Positions 35,882-48,474 of a stretch of DNA of 64,000 nt are shown in pieces. The DNA is taken from assembly GCF_029433295.1 (NCBI RefSeq), contig NZ_JAQTHV010000001.1, positions 1-64,000 of the forward strand. Direction: 5' to 3'. The notes under the pieces are model-generated. The model saw nothing but the letters and a program-made list of their open reading frames with translations. It made no database searches and was not told the origin of the DNA. The position numbers were made by a program, and so were the translations under genes. How positions within the stretch are numbered: position 1 is the first letter of the stretch; each line of letters begins with the position of its first letter. Source of the stretch: Bifidobacterium sp. ESL0784 (GTDB lineage: Bacteria; Actinomycetota; Actinomycetes; Actinomycetales; Bifidobacteriaceae).

Positions 35882-37951
35882 ATGGCAAACGAGTCGAACG
35901 ACCCCTTAACCCAAGCCATACGGATTTGGGACGACGCACTTGCGGTCTTGCGTCAGGATACTTCGATTACCCCGCGCAGCAAAGGCTGGCTCGAGGGAGT
36001 CAAGCCCGAAGGTGTGTTCGGCCCGACCATCGTGCTTTGCGTCGCCAATGGCGCGACCCAGCAAGCACTTCAAGGCGAGCTCAACCATGCGCTGCTCGGC
36101 GCGCTGAAGCTCGCGACCGGTCACGAAATGTTCCCGGCCTTTAAAATCGCGGAACCAGGGAGTGGAACGAATGGTTCGGAGGTAAACCCGGAAAACACCC
36201 AGAATACGACTTATTCCGCCCCGCAAAACCTTACGAACGGATCCTCTGAGCCCAATCAGGCAGACGAAAGCCACCACGAAGCCAATGCGACCAACGGAAA
36301 CGGTTACGAAAACGTAGCGTCAGGGCAAGGCGACCAAATCGCCTACCCTCAATACCGCCCCAATACCGGTGCCCCCCAGGCCCAAAAAAGCAGCGCTCCG
36401 CAGGCATCGCAGCTTTCATTCGATGAATCGGATCTTGCAGGGCACCAATCTTCCAGCGGCAATGAGAATCATGGCGGCGGTTCTTTCACCAATCAGGCCG
36501 GGCGGCCAGCGAACGGCGAAACCGGACAGCTGTATGCACAACCTTCCTATCCGCGCCAATATACGGATCATAATTTCAATGCGCAGCACACCGACAACGG
36601 CAAGCGCGACAACGAATCGCAAGGCCAGCCGTTCAGCAACGAAAAGACCTACGCGGCCGAAACCGGGTTCCCCGCTTCCAAGCCCACGCCTGAATCACGG
36701 GGCGTTCAAAACAACCCGGAGTTCGCCGGCGGCCTGGGCAACCCTGTCAATCGGGCGGGCGCGGCCAAACCAACCGCGCAGCCATCACCATTCCCGACGA
36801 CCCAGACCGTTGGCCTCCAGTCTTCGGCGGCACAACCGGTTACGCAACCCGTTTCCCAGCCGGTCACATCTTTTGAGGTAGATGATCAGAAGACCGCGCG
36901 CGACCCACAGACGCACCTCAACAAGAACGCGACTTTTGACACCTTCGTGCCCGGCGATTCCAACCGGTTCGCTCGCACCGTGGCGCTCGCGGTGGCCGAG
37001 GGCAGCGGCAAGGACTTCAACCCGCTGTGTATCTACGGCGGCTCGGGGCTGGGCAAGACCCACCTTCTGAACGCCATCGGCAACTACGCGCTGGTTAAAG
37101 ACAGCACGCTCAAGGTGCGCTACGTCACCAGCGAGGAGTTCACCAACGAGTTCATCGAGGCACTGCAGACCCCGAATCAGAGCCAAGGCCAGATCGCCGC
37201 GTTCAACCGCCGCTACCGCGAGGTCGACGTGCTCCTAATCGACGACATCCAGTTCTTGGGGGGCAAAGAGGCCACGCTCGAGCAGTTCTTCCACACCTTC
37301 AACGCGCTCTACCAGGCCGGCAAGCGCATCGTCATCGCCTCCGACGTGGCGCCCAAGAACCTCAAGGGCTTCGAGGCGCGCCTGATCTCGCGCTTCGAAT
37401 CCGGCCTCACCGTCGACGTCAAGCCGCCGGATCTCGAGACCCGCATCGCCATCCTGCGCATGATGGCCTCGATGAACCATTCCAACATCCCCAACGACGT
37501 GCTCGATCTTATCGCCGAACGTTTCACCGAGAACATCCGCGAGCTCGAAGGGGCGTTGACGCGCGTCACTGCCGTGGCGTCGCTCAGCAACCAGCCGGTT
37601 TCGCGCGCCTTGGCCGAGCAGACGCTGCAGGACTTCTTCACCACCGACGTGGAGATCAAGCCGACGGACATCATCGGGCAGGTGGCCAAGTACTTCCACC
37701 TCACGTTCGACGACTTGGTCGGCCGCGCGCGCACCAAAAACGTCGCTTTGGCGCGGCAGATTGCCATGTATCTGGCCCGCGAGATGACCAGCATGAGCCT
37801 CGTGGACATCGGCGAGGTCTTCGGCGGACGCGACCACACCACCGTGATGCACGCCTACACCCGCATTTCCAACGAAATGCAGGAGAAACAGGAAATCTAC
37901 AACTACGTCATGGAGCTGACGGTGCGGCTGAAGCAGCACCCGGAAGGCTGA
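35882..37951 (+). CDS. dnaA: Chromosomal replication initiator DnaA, long-linker form
   Basis: A 689-residue AAA+ initiator. Domain I covers about residues 1-95. A very long Asn/Gln/Pro/Ser-rich domain II spans about 95-340. The AAA+ core has Walker A G-G-S-G-L-G-K-T (about 386) and Walker B L-L-I-D-D-I (about 450). The C-terminal domain IV carries the DnaA-box signature with G-G-R-D-H-T-T-V-M-H. AGGAAAG lies upstream of the ATG. Typical DnaA is 450-520 residues; the extra length is all linker. It is flanked on both sides by DnaA-box clusters. Confidence 0.98.
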   Translation: MANESNDPLTQAIRIWDDALAVLRQDTSITPRSKGWLEGVKPEGVFGPTIVLCVANGATQQALQGELNHALLGALKLATGHEMFPAFKIAEPGSGTNGSEVNPENTQNTTYSAPQNLTNGSSEPNQADESHHEANATNGNGYENVASGQGDQIAYPQYRPNTGAPQAQKSSAPQASQLSFDESDLAGHQSSSGNENHGGGSFTNQAGRPANGETGQLYAQPSYPRQYTDHNFNAQHTDNGKRDNESQGQPFSNEKTYAAETGFPASKPTPESRGVQNNPEFAGGLGNPVNRAGAAKPTAQPSPFPTTQTVGLQSSAAQPVTQPVSQPVTSFEVDDQKTARDPQTHLNKNATFDTFVPGDSNRFARTVALAVAEGSGKDFNPLCIYGGSGLGKTHLLNAIGNYALVKDSTLKVRYVTSEEFTNEFIEALQTPNQSQGQIAAFNRRYREVDVLLIDDIQFLGGKEATLEQFFHTFNALYQAGKRIVIASDVAPKNLKGFEARLISRFESGLTVDVKPPDLETRIAILRMMASMNHSNIPNDVLDLIAERFTENIRELEGALTRVTAVASLSNQPVSRALAEQTLQDFFTTDVEIKPTDIIGQVAKYFHLTFDDLVGRARTKNVALARQIAMYLAREMTSMSLVDIGEVFGGRDHTTVMHAYTRISNEMQEKQEIYNYVMELTVRLKQHPEG

Positions 37952-38634
37952 TCGGCTTGTCCGAATCGGCTCATTCGGCACGCTGAACAATGAACGAGGC
38001 CATTCCATACGTTGGCGGAACGAACCGGACAGTGATGATGGTTGCAACGATAGAACGTGTCGGATTGCGAGACCGTATCCCCGATGGGACATCAATTCTC
38101 ATGCTGTGGCCATACGCGGCGTAGGCGCCTCGTCATGCATATATGTGATAAAGACGGGTTTATTCAGTTTCATTACGATGCTTTTCACCGACGATTTTGG
38201 CTGTTTTTCGGCTTATCCACCCTGCGACACACCGTCTGTGGAAAGAAATTCCACAAAATTTATCCACATAGTTATTCACAAATGGGGGTAAACTCGGCGG
38301 ATAAACCGTGGATACCCCCGATAAAAGCGGTGGAAAAGTCGTGGATGATCGCGCGAAACGTGTGGACAGAAAAAGAACAAAGCCGTAACGGTGGATAACT
38401 CGATGTTTTATCCACAATTCTTCGCTTAGTTATCCACATAGTCTCTGCGTGTGGATAACGCTGTTCGTAAGCGATTTTAAGAGTTATCCACATATTCACC
38501 GTGCTTATTACCCTGATTACTAGAGCAAACTTACGTTTCATCATTGTCAGCATTGCGAACAAGTTGAATCTGTATCTCACGATTAAAAGAAGCAACTAGA
38601 ATAGAACCCAGTTATCAACCAAAGTAGGAGCATT
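37952..38634. promoter_or_regulatory. oriC: oriC: dnaA-dnaN intergenic region
   Basis: A 683-bp gene-free region. Exact DnaA boxes occur at 38260, 38408, 38430, 38450 and 38484; one-mismatch boxes at 38213, 38272 and 38390. The 38484 box is followed by an AT-richer stretch to about 38630 that could be the unwinding element. It has the highest box density in the window and is in the standard actinobacterial position. Confidence 0.9.
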
Positions 38635-39756
38635 ATGAAAGTCGAAATCAACTCCACCGCACTTGCGGACGCAGTTGCCTGGACTACCCGTGTCATCGAT
38701 GCGCGGCCAGCCAACCCGATTCTTGCCGGCATCAAGCTCGAAGCAGCCGATGGAACATTGCAGCTTTCCGCCTTCAATTATGAGATTTCCGCCCGCCATC
38801 ACATCGAAGCCGGCGTGGATGAGGCCGGAAAAGTGCTCGTTCAAGGCAAATTGCTAGCTGACATCACCAAAGCCCTGCCGCAGGAAAAGACCTATCTTTC
38901 CACCACCGACACCACGCTGACGATTACTTCGGGCAAGTCGACGTTCAATCTGCAACTCATGCCGGAATCGGAATACCCGGATCTGCCCGAGGCCCCGGCT
39001 ATGCTTGGTCAGGTCGATGCGCCGACTTTCGTTCAGGCGGTTTCGCAGGCTTCCGTTGCGGTCTCTCACGAGGAAAACCGTCCGGTTCTGACCGGCGTGC
39101 GTATCCAGTTCAACGGCGAAAAAGTCGTGATGACCTCGACCGATCGCTTCCGTCTTTCGCGTTCCAGCTTCACTTGGACCCCGCAGGACAGCAATCTAGA
39201 GACTGAAACATTGGTTCGTGGCTCCCTGCTGCGCGATGTGGCCCGCGCCGTCGATGAACACCAGAACGTGGTCATTGATTTTGATCCGGAAAGCCCGTCA
39301 TTGCTTGGTTTTGAGAACGCCGGACGCGTGTCGACCTCGCAGCTGATCGATGGCGAATTCCCCGCGGTCGACAGGCTTTTCGCCGACGAATATCCGATCG
39401 AGGCCGTGATTTCCAAAGAGGCTCTGCTCGGTGCCATCAAGCGTGTGGCGCTGGTCGCGGAACGTAATGCACCGATTCGCATGGTCTTTGAAGGCCAGAC
39501 CCTGACGCTTTCCGCCGGAACCGCCGACGAATCCCAGGCCAAGGAGGTGCTCGACATCGATATGGACGGCGAAAACATCACGGTCGCCTTCAACCCGTCG
39601 TATCTGATTGAAGGTTTGAGCGCGATTACCGAGCCGTTCGTGCGCATGAAGATGACCACTGCCGTTAAACCGGTAGAATTCAACGGGCAGCAGGAAGCCG
39701 ATTCCGACGAATCGATGGATTATCGTTATCTGCTCGTGCCGATGCGTTTCAACTGA
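38635..39756 (+). CDS. dnaN: DNA polymerase III sliding clamp (beta subunit)
   Basis: A 373-residue processivity clamp that forms a ring dimer around DNA and tethers polymerase and repair enzymes. The three clamp domains span about 1-122, 128-250 and 252-373. The sequence ends in the conserved Y-R-Y-L-L-V-P-M-R type C-terminus that lines the hydrophobic partner pocket. AGGAG precedes the ATG. A strong terminator separates it from recF, so recF may depend on its own promoter or on readthrough. Confidence 0.98.
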   Translation: MKVEINSTALADAVAWTTRVIDARPANPILAGIKLEAADGTLQLSAFNYEISARHHIEAGVDEAGKVLVQGKLLADITKALPQEKTYLSTTDTTLTITSGKSTFNLQLMPESEYPDLPEAPAMLGQVDAPTFVQAVSQASVAVSHEENRPVLTGVRIQFNGEKVVMTSTDRFRLSRSSFTWTPQDSNLETETLVRGSLLRDVARAVDEHQNVVIDFDPESPSLLGFENAGRVSTSQLIDGEFPAVDRLFADEYPIEAVISKEALLGAIKRVALVAERNAPIRMVFEGQTLTLSAGTADESQAKEVLDIDMDGENITVAFNPSYLIEGLSAITEPFVRMKMTTAVKPVEFNGQQEADSDESMDYRYLLVPMRFN

Positions 39757-39774
39757 TTCTTAAGGTACGGAATT

Positions 39775-39827
39775 TATCTTACGGTGTTTACTAATTTAGT
39801 TATACACCGTAAGATATTTTTCTTTTC
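39775..39827 (+). terminator. Terminator between dnaN and recF
   Basis: 13-bp stem (39775-39787 / 39804-39816) followed by a T-rich run (39817-39827), 18 bp after dnaN. Confidence 0.85.
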
Positions 39828-39867
39828 TGGTTTGTCATTATCCGAATATTTAAAGTAAGGAGTTCGC

Positions 39868-41079
39868 GTGTATATCTCGCGGCTGGCGCTTGACCATTTT
39901 CGTTCATGGCCGCACCTTGTCGTGGATTTTGCTCCGGGGGTCACCATTCTCAAAGGCGCGAACGGACTGGGGAAAACCAATATCGTCGAAGCTGTCGAGG
40001 TACTTTCCACCGGCTCCAGCCATCGCGTCTCCAGCTCACTGCCGTTGATCGAACGCGGCGAAGCCAAGGCGACCATCCGTGCCAATGTCGGTGAAGATGA
40101 TGATGAGACCACCTACGAGGTGACCATCGCGGCAAGGGGAGCTAATCGTGGGCGCATCAACGGCGGAAATTCGCTGTATATGCGCGATATCGTGGGCAAA
40201 GTGCCGAGTGTTTCGTTCACGCCGGATGACCAGCGGTTAGTGGCTGGTGATCCGGCTGGACGGCGTGGATTTCTTGATCAGGCCGGGTCGCTGCTGATTC
40301 CAGGTTATGCTGCTAATCTTTCCAACGCCAACAAGATCGCCAAGCAAAGGGCGGCACTGTTGAAGCAGCTCGGGCAACGCAGCGAACCCGCGAATGCGCA
40401 GAATGCCGCGCTCAACGGCTTGGAAATATGGACCGGACAATTCATTGCCGTCGGCGTCACACTGACCCGCGCACGCGCCAGATTGATTGAACGCTTGGCC
40501 GGGCCGTTTTCACGCATTTATGACGAGCTCGCCGGCAAGCCGCAGCATGCGGGCCTTGAATATGTACCCTCATATGAGGAAGTGTTGGATTTCGAACAGC
40601 CCGAACCGGAAATCAGCAAGCATTATCAGCGTTTATATGCGGGTGAAATCGCACGTGGACGCAACCTGATCGGCCCGCACCGCGACGATATGGTATTGAC
40701 GCTTGACGGGATGCCGGCCCGCGAATTCGCCTCGAACGGCGAGATGTGGACCATGGCGCTCGCTTTGAAAATGGCGCTGTTCAATGAGATCGCACAGGCT
40801 CAACAGATCAAGCCGATTGTCATCCTGGATGATGTTTTCGCGCAGCTCGATGAGACCCGGCGCAGGCAGATTCTCGAATTCGCGATGCAGCAAGATCAGG
40901 TGCTCATCACTGTGGCCGCGGCCGGCGATATTCCGCCCGATGCCACTCGTGGTGGTGATGCCGCCATCATCGATGTCGCCGAACTCAAGGCAGGTGCGGA
41001 AGACGAGAACGCGAGTCTCGTGGCACAATTGCAGGCCGCGCGGGAAAACAACACTGACGGCGACGGAGCACAATCATGA
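39868..41079 (+). CDS. recF: DNA repair/replication protein RecF
   Basis: A 403-residue SMC-like ATPase that helps load RecA at gaps and restart forks. Walker A G-A-N-G-L-G-K-T-N lies at about 31-39 and the late Walker B/signature region I-V-I-L-D-D-V-F-A-Q-L-D at about 320. It begins at GTG with AAGGAG six bases upstream. Its stop overlaps the next ATG by 4 nt, so recF and dciA are translationally coupled. Confidence 0.96.
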   Translation: MYISRLALDHFRSWPHLVVDFAPGVTILKGANGLGKTNIVEAVEVLSTGSSHRVSSSLPLIERGEAKATIRANVGEDDDETTYEVTIAARGANRGRINGGNSLYMRDIVGKVPSVSFTPDDQRLVAGDPAGRRGFLDQAGSLLIPGYAANLSNANKIAKQRAALLKQLGQRSEPANAQNAALNGLEIWTGQFIAVGVTLTRARARLIERLAGPFSRIYDELAGKPQHAGLEYVPSYEEVLDFEQPEPEISKHYQRLYAGEIARGRNLIGPHRDDMVLTLDGMPAREFASNGEMWTMALALKMALFNEIAQAQQIKPIVILDDVFAQLDETRRRQILEFAMQQDQVLITVAAAGDIPPDATRGGDAAIIDVAELKAGAEDENASLVAQLQAARENNTDGDGAQS

Positions 41080-41579
41080 AGCCGCCGATTGCCGAACAAC
41101 TACATCTTGATCAGCGCAAGCTACCGGCCGAAGTCTTCAACCGGCTTTCCTCACGAGCCGGAGCAAGAAAAGAATGGAAAGCACGTGAGGAAAGCGCATG
41201 GAACAACTTCGGCAAGCCAGGACGTGACCCGGGCAAGCTCGGCGGTGTCATGTCCGTTATCGCCGCCGACGGCGACTGGACCCCACATCTAAAGCTCGCG
41301 CAACTGCGCAACCACTGGGATCAGGTGGTCGGCCCGGCCATTGCCAGTCATTCTGTGGTCACCGATTTCCGCGACGGCGTGCTCACCATCAACACCGAAT
41401 CCAACACTTGGGCCACGCAGCTGACCTATCTCATCCCTCAGCTCACCGCGACCATCCGTCAGCGTCTCAACGGCTTGGAAATTCGCGAAATTCGCGTCAC
41501 CGGGCCACAATCGCACAACTTCCGGCGTGGAGGTCGGTTCGCCGGTCGGGTCGGTGGCGCTGGCCGTCGTTATTCGTAG
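41076..41579 (+). CDS. dciA: DUF721 protein (DciA-like helicase loader candidate)
   Basis: A 167-residue protein. The DUF721/DciA domain occupies about residues 68-150 (W-D-Q-V-V-G-P-A-I-A-S-H-S pattern). The start is basic and the end Gly/Arg-rich. DciA proteins load replicative helicase in bacteria without DnaC or DnaI, which fits the place after recF. The assignment rests on the domain and synteny. ATGA overlap with recF. Confidence 0.85.
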   Translation: MKPPIAEQLHLDQRKLPAEVFNRLSSRAGARKEWKAREESAWNNFGKPGRDPGKLGGVMSVIAADGDWTPHLKLAQLRNHWDQVVGPAIASHSVVTDFRDGVLTINTESNTWATQLTYLIPQLTATIRQRLNGLEIREIRVTGPQSHNFRRGGRFAGRVGGAGRRYS

Positions 41580-41969
41580 GATATTCTTAAAAAACAGCCA
41601 TCCGGCTTCATCGCTTGTCGCTGTTTTCTGGCTATTGCAAAATTATGTTAAATAAGGAATGCTGAAAATCATCGACTCAGCAATAGTGCTGAATGATGTC
41701 CATGTAGATGATCGATGGTGCAGTGGTCGTACAGCGTGTGGTATTCGCGTTGGAACACCTGATTGTGGCGAAAGGGACAAAATTGTCGGTTTGATTCCAT
41801 TGCGTGACAAAAATTTCATCTTTTGGGGGCAATGCCTTTAAAGTCGCCATATCCGAGTAAAATAGCCACTATATGGTTAAACCTCTAGAAGACCCCATTA
41901 TTTGCTTTCTAGAGTGTATCGCCCCCGCGGGGAGTCTTTCGTGCGAGGGAAAATGCAGGAAGGAACCTT
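41580..41969. promoter_or_regulatory. gyrB upstream region with leader hairpin
   Basis: 390 bp without a supported gene. A weak hairpin (41591-41598 / 41620-41627) may end the recF-dciA transcript. CTCTAGAA/TTCTAGAG (41882-41889 / 41906-41913) forms a leader stem, followed by a short CCCCGCGGGG palindrome, 60 bases before gyrB. A 60-codon ORF at 41659 lacks support. Confidence 0.5.
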
Positions 41970-44090
41970 GTGGCAGACTCTGAAGTGAATAACGAGAATA
42001 CCAATGTCGCCGATGAAGGTGACAACGAGCCCAAAACCGAAGCACAGATTGAGGCGGAAACCGATGCTTTGGAAGACGCCCAGCTTGATGACTCACTCGC
42101 CCCTGAGCATTATGACGCCAGTGATCTGAGGGTTTTGGAAGGCCTGGAGGCCGTGCGTATCCGCCCGGGTATGTATATCGGCTCCACCGGTCCGCGTGGC
42201 CTACATCACCTGGTTTATGAGATCGTCGATAATTCCGTCGACGAGGCGCTCGCCGGCTATGCGACGCATATCGAAGTAACCATCCTGCCGGATAATGGTG
42301 TACGTGTGGTCGACAACGGCCGTGGCATCCCCGTCGATGAAGTGCCCGGCGAAGGCGTCTCCGGTGTTGAGACGGTGATGACCAAGCTGCACGCAGGCGG
42401 CAAGTTCGGCGGCGGCGGTTACGCGGTCTCCGGCGGCCTGCACGGCGTCGGCATCTCCGTAGTCAACGCGCTTTCCACCGAAATCGATGTGGAGGTGCGC
42501 CGTCAGGGCTATCACTGGACGCAAAGCTTCAAGGATCAGAAGGCCACTGCCCCGCTGAAGCAGGGTGCGCCGATGGCCGAAGGCGAATCCACCGGCACGT
42601 CCGTTACCTTCTGGGCCGACCCGAAGATTTTCGAGACTACCGAATACGATTTCGAGACCCTCCGCTCTCGCTTCCAGCAGATGGCGTTCCTCAACAAAGG
42701 CCTGCGTATCTCGTTGACCGACGAGCGCAAGCACAACGTCGCTGGCGATGAAGTCGCCGGCGAGGACGATGCGACCGAAGAAAAGCCCGAAACCGTCTCC
42801 TATTGCTACCAGAACGGCATCAAGGATTACGTCGCCTATCTGGTCAAGTCCCGCAAGGCCACGCCGATCGAAGAAGAGGTCATCGATCTCGAAGCCGAGG
42901 ATCTGAACCTCGGTATTTCCGCCGAAATCGCGCTGCAGTGGACCACCGCCTATTCCGAGGCTGTGCACACCTTCGCCAACACGATTTCCACCACCGAAGG
43001 CGGCACCCACGAAGAGGGCTTCCGCGCTGCGCTGACCAGCCTGGTCAACCGCTATGCGCGTGACAAGAACCTCTTGAAAGAGAAGGACGACAACCTTTCC
43101 GGCGACGACGTCCGCGAAGGTCTCACGGCCGTCGTGTCCGTCAAACTCACCAACCCGCAGTTCGAAGGCCAGACCAAGACCAAGCTTGGCAATTCCGAAG
43201 CCAAGACCTTCGTGCAGCGTGTGATGACCGACCGCCTCGGTGATTGGTTCGATGCCCATCCAAGTGACGCCAAGAACATCATTCAGAAGGCGCTCGAAGC
43301 CTCGCACGCGCGTATCGCCGCTAAGAAGGCTCGCGAGAACACGCGCCGCAAGTCTGTCTTCGAGACTGCCGGCATGCCCGACAAGTTGAAGGACTGCCAG
43401 TCCAACAACCCCGAGGAATGCGAACTGTTCATCGTCGAGGGCGATTCCGCAGGCGGCTCCGCCATCCAAGGGCGTAACCCGATTACGCAGGCCATTCTGC
43501 CGCTTCGTGGCAAGATTCTGAACACCGAGCGTGCATCCATCGACCGCATCATGAAGTCCGACACCATCGAGGCCTTGATTACGGCCGTCGGCGGCGGATA
43601 TGGCGAGGATTTCGACCTCAACAAAGTGCGCTATCACAAGGTCATCATCATGGCCGATGCAGATGTCGACGGTGCGCACATCGCGACGCTCAACCTGACG
43701 CTCTTCTTCCGCTATATGCGGCCGATGATCTATGCCGGCTACGTCTATGTCGCCATGCCGCCGCTCTACCGAATCAAGTGGACCAAGGGTCCGCACAGCT
43801 TCGTCTACACCGACGCCGAACGCGACCGTGTCTTGAAAGAGGGCAAGGAATCCGGACGCCAGCTGCCGAAGGGCGAGGGCATCCAGCGCTACAAGGGCCT
43901 GGGCGAGATGAGCTACCAGGAGCTGTGGGGCACCACCATGGATCCTGAGCACCGCATCCTGAAGCAGGTCGAGATCGAGGACGCGGCCCAGGCCGATGAG
44001 ACCTTCTCCATGCTGATGGGCGACGAGGTGGGCCCGCGCCGCGAGTTCATCCAGCGCAACGCCCCGAGTGCAAAGTTCATCGACGCTTAA
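41970..44090 (+). CDS. gyrB: DNA gyrase subunit B
   Basis: A 706-residue ATPase subunit of the type II topoisomerase that introduces negative supercoils. The N-terminal GHKL ATPase begins after a ~50-residue acidic extension (R-P-G-M-Y-I-G-S-T near 66), and the TOPRIM domain has E-G-D-S-A-G-G-S and D-A-D-V-D-G-A-H-I. It ends at the normal tail. GTG start with AGGAAGGAA upstream. gyrA follows after 69 bp. Confidence 0.98.
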   Translation: MADSEVNNENTNVADEGDNEPKTEAQIEAETDALEDAQLDDSLAPEHYDASDLRVLEGLEAVRIRPGMYIGSTGPRGLHHLVYEIVDNSVDEALAGYATHIEVTILPDNGVRVVDNGRGIPVDEVPGEGVSGVETVMTKLHAGGKFGGGGYAVSGGLHGVGISVVNALSTEIDVEVRRQGYHWTQSFKDQKATAPLKQGAPMAEGESTGTSVTFWADPKIFETTEYDFETLRSRFQQMAFLNKGLRISLTDERKHNVAGDEVAGEDDATEEKPETVSYCYQNGIKDYVAYLVKSRKATPIEEEVIDLEAEDLNLGISAEIALQWTTAYSEAVHTFANTISTTEGGTHEEGFRAALTSLVNRYARDKNLLKEKDDNLSGDDVREGLTAVVSVKLTNPQFEGQTKTKLGNSEAKTFVQRVMTDRLGDWFDAHPSDAKNIIQKALEASHARIAAKKARENTRRKSVFETAGMPDKLKDCQSNNPEECELFIVEGDSAGGSAIQGRNPITQAILPLRGKILNTERASIDRIMKSDTIEALITAVGGGYGEDFDLNKVRYHKVIIMADADVDGAHIATLNLTLFFRYMRPMIYAGYVYVAMPPLYRIKWTKGPHSFVYTDAERDRVLKEGKESGRQLPKGEGIQRYKGLGEMSYQELWGTTMDPEHRILKQVEIEDAAQADETFSMLMGDEVGPRREFIQRNAPSAKFIDA

Positions 44091-44159
44091 CGTCTGATGT
44101 TATTCGACATGAACGAATAGCAATCTAACTGAATAATTTTAAAAATATAAGGATTTACA

Positions 44160-46883
<2,724 letters not shown>

Positions 46884-46927
46884 TGCTCAAGTAAATAGCT
46901 GAGTCGTTCAACAGGACGACAGACAAT

Positions 46928-46979
46928 GCTGCGGCCGCTGGTACCAATGAGGTATTGGCGGCCGCAGCGTTTGTTGTGA
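46928..46979 (+). terminator. Terminator of gyrA
   Basis: 11-bp perfect GC-rich stem (46928-46938 / 46958-46968) followed by a G/T-rich run, about 45 bp after the stop. Confidence 0.8.
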
Positions 46980-47106
46980 TGATGATAAATTTGTCAAGAA
47001 AATTCACACTGTTTTTCGTCCCCGAAGACTGATAGCCTCTTAGCAGGTTCTTTTGCGCGGAAACAGGCGATTTTGAGCATTCTGCGTGGTGGGTCAAGGA
47101 GTAATG

Positions 47107-47664
47107 ATGAACGAAAACGTTGACGATAATCAGCTTCGTCAGGCACGGAACGCAAGTACCGGTGCCGCAGAATCCGAACGCTCACCCCGCGTTGCCCGTT
47201 CCGTTCTCGGAGAGGGCTCCGGTCCCAAGTCGGAAGGCGCTCCGTGGCCGTTGAACAACAAGGCGGCTAACAAAAGCGGGCTTCCTCGTAAGCGCACCCC
47301 GCGCGCACGCCGCATGAGCCTTTCGCTCACCCGCGTCGACGCATGGTCCGTCGCCAAGGTGACGCTCCTGCTTTCCGTGGCTGCCGGCATCATCCAAATC
47401 GTTGCGGTCGCGCTTATCTGGGGGCTTTTGAATGTGGTCGGCGTCTTCGACCAGGTCACACAGATCGTCTCTTCTACCGGCCTTGACACCGGCGGCTTCA
47501 ACCTGGCCAGCATTTTTTCGCTGGGTACCGTGCTGAGCGCGGTCACGATTCTCTCCATCGTCGAAGTCGTGGTCGCGACGTTGTTCGCGGTCATCATCGC
47601 GGCTCTTTACAATGTAATCAGCCAGCTCGTGGGGGGTGTGCACGTTACCCTCGGCGATGACTGA
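47107..47664 (+). CDS. DUF3566 transmembrane protein
   Basis: A 185-residue protein with a ~70-residue basic, Pro/Ala-rich cytoplasmic start and the DUF3566 domain (about 75-185): the L-T-R-V-D-A-W-S-V-A-K entry and two membrane helices separated by an outside loop. Members sit immediately after gyrA in actinobacteria; the function is unknown. ATG 47107 is chosen because AAGGAG is five bases before it; an adjacent upstream ATG and a GTG further up are possible. Confidence 0.88.
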   Translation: MNENVDDNQLRQARNASTGAAESERSPRVARSVLGEGSGPKSEGAPWPLNNKAANKSGLPRKRTPRARRMSLSLTRVDAWSVAKVTLLLSVAAGIIQIVAVALIWGLLNVVGVFDQVTQIVSSTGLDTGGFNLASIFSLGTVLSAVTILSIVEVVVATLFAVIIAALYNVISQLVGGVHVTLGDD

Positions 47665-47678
47665 CAACGCGCAATGAA

Positions 47679-48422
47679 GTGATTATGGGACGAGACCAAA
47701 TGCGGAAAACACGGTCAACGAGCAAATCAAAACGACATGCAGCTGGCAATGATGCTTCCAAAGACAAGAAGAAAGTCGGTCCAGCCCATGCGAAGGACAC
47801 TTCCGGACGCCTGACGGTTCAGGATATCATTTCGGTTCTTTTATACTGCCTTGTCGCGGTTATCATCGTAAGCCTTCTGCGCATATTCGTCATCGGCCTT
47901 TACGTCGTGCCTTCCGGCTCCATGGAAACGTCACTTAATATCGGCGATCATATCGTCACCAACCGTCTTGCCAAGCCCGTGCTGAAACTCAGGCGTGGAG
48001 ACGTCGTGGTATTCAAGGACCCGGCGAATTGGCTGAATTCCAAAAATGTTTTCGCTTCCAATGATCTGGTCAAAAGATTGATTGGTTTGCCCGGAGATAC
48101 TGTGGCCTGCGAGGGCAGCGGGGCTCCGGTGACGGTCAATGGCGTGCCGATCAACGAGTCCTCGTACCTCAAGGCCGGGGTTGCGCCAAGCAATTTCGCC
48201 TTCAAAACAAAGGTGACACCCGGCAACGTCTTCGTGCTCGGCGACAACCGTGCGAACTCCGCGGATTCCCGCTACCATGCCGACGACGGCAACCATGGCC
48301 TCGTTCCGCTAGACCGGATAAGGGGTGTCGCCATGCTCACCTTTATGCCTATTAGCAGGTTCGGCGTGGTCCATGCGCATCATGAGGTCTTCACGAAAGT
48401 AGGCGGGGCGGCGCACTCGTAA
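47679..48422 (+). CDS. lepB: Signal peptidase I
   Basis: A 247-residue type II membrane serine protease that removes Sec and Tat signal peptides. A ~45-residue Lys-rich cytoplasmic head is followed by one membrane helix (about 50-75), the catalytic Ser in P-S-G-S-M-E (about 81), the catalytic Lys in V-K-R-L-I-G-L-P-G-D (about 132) and G-D-N-R-A-N-S-A-D-S-R. It is expected to process the adhesins and pilin in this window. The start is ambiguous: GTG 47679, ATG 47685 and ATG 47700 are all near purine-rich stretches. Confidence 0.94.
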   Translation: MIMGRDQMRKTRSTSKSKRHAAGNDASKDKKKVGPAHAKDTSGRLTVQDIISVLLYCLVAVIIVSLLRIFVIGLYVVPSGSMETSLNIGDHIVTNRLAKPVLKLRRGDVVVFKDPANWLNSKNVFASNDLVKRLIGLPGDTVACEGSGAPVTVNGVPINESSYLKAGVAPSNFAFKTKVTPGNVFVLGDNRANSADSRYHADDGNHGLVPLDRIRGVAMLTFMPISRFGVVHAHHEVFTKVGGAAHS

Positions 48423-48474
48423 GTTGCGGGATTCGTTTCGAGTTGGCAGGATTTCGTAAGCCGCCTCCGCTAAA

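Noticed and set aside
41659..41841. 60-codon ORF upstream of gyrB
   Set aside because: No ribosome site, no recognisable family, in a leader region.
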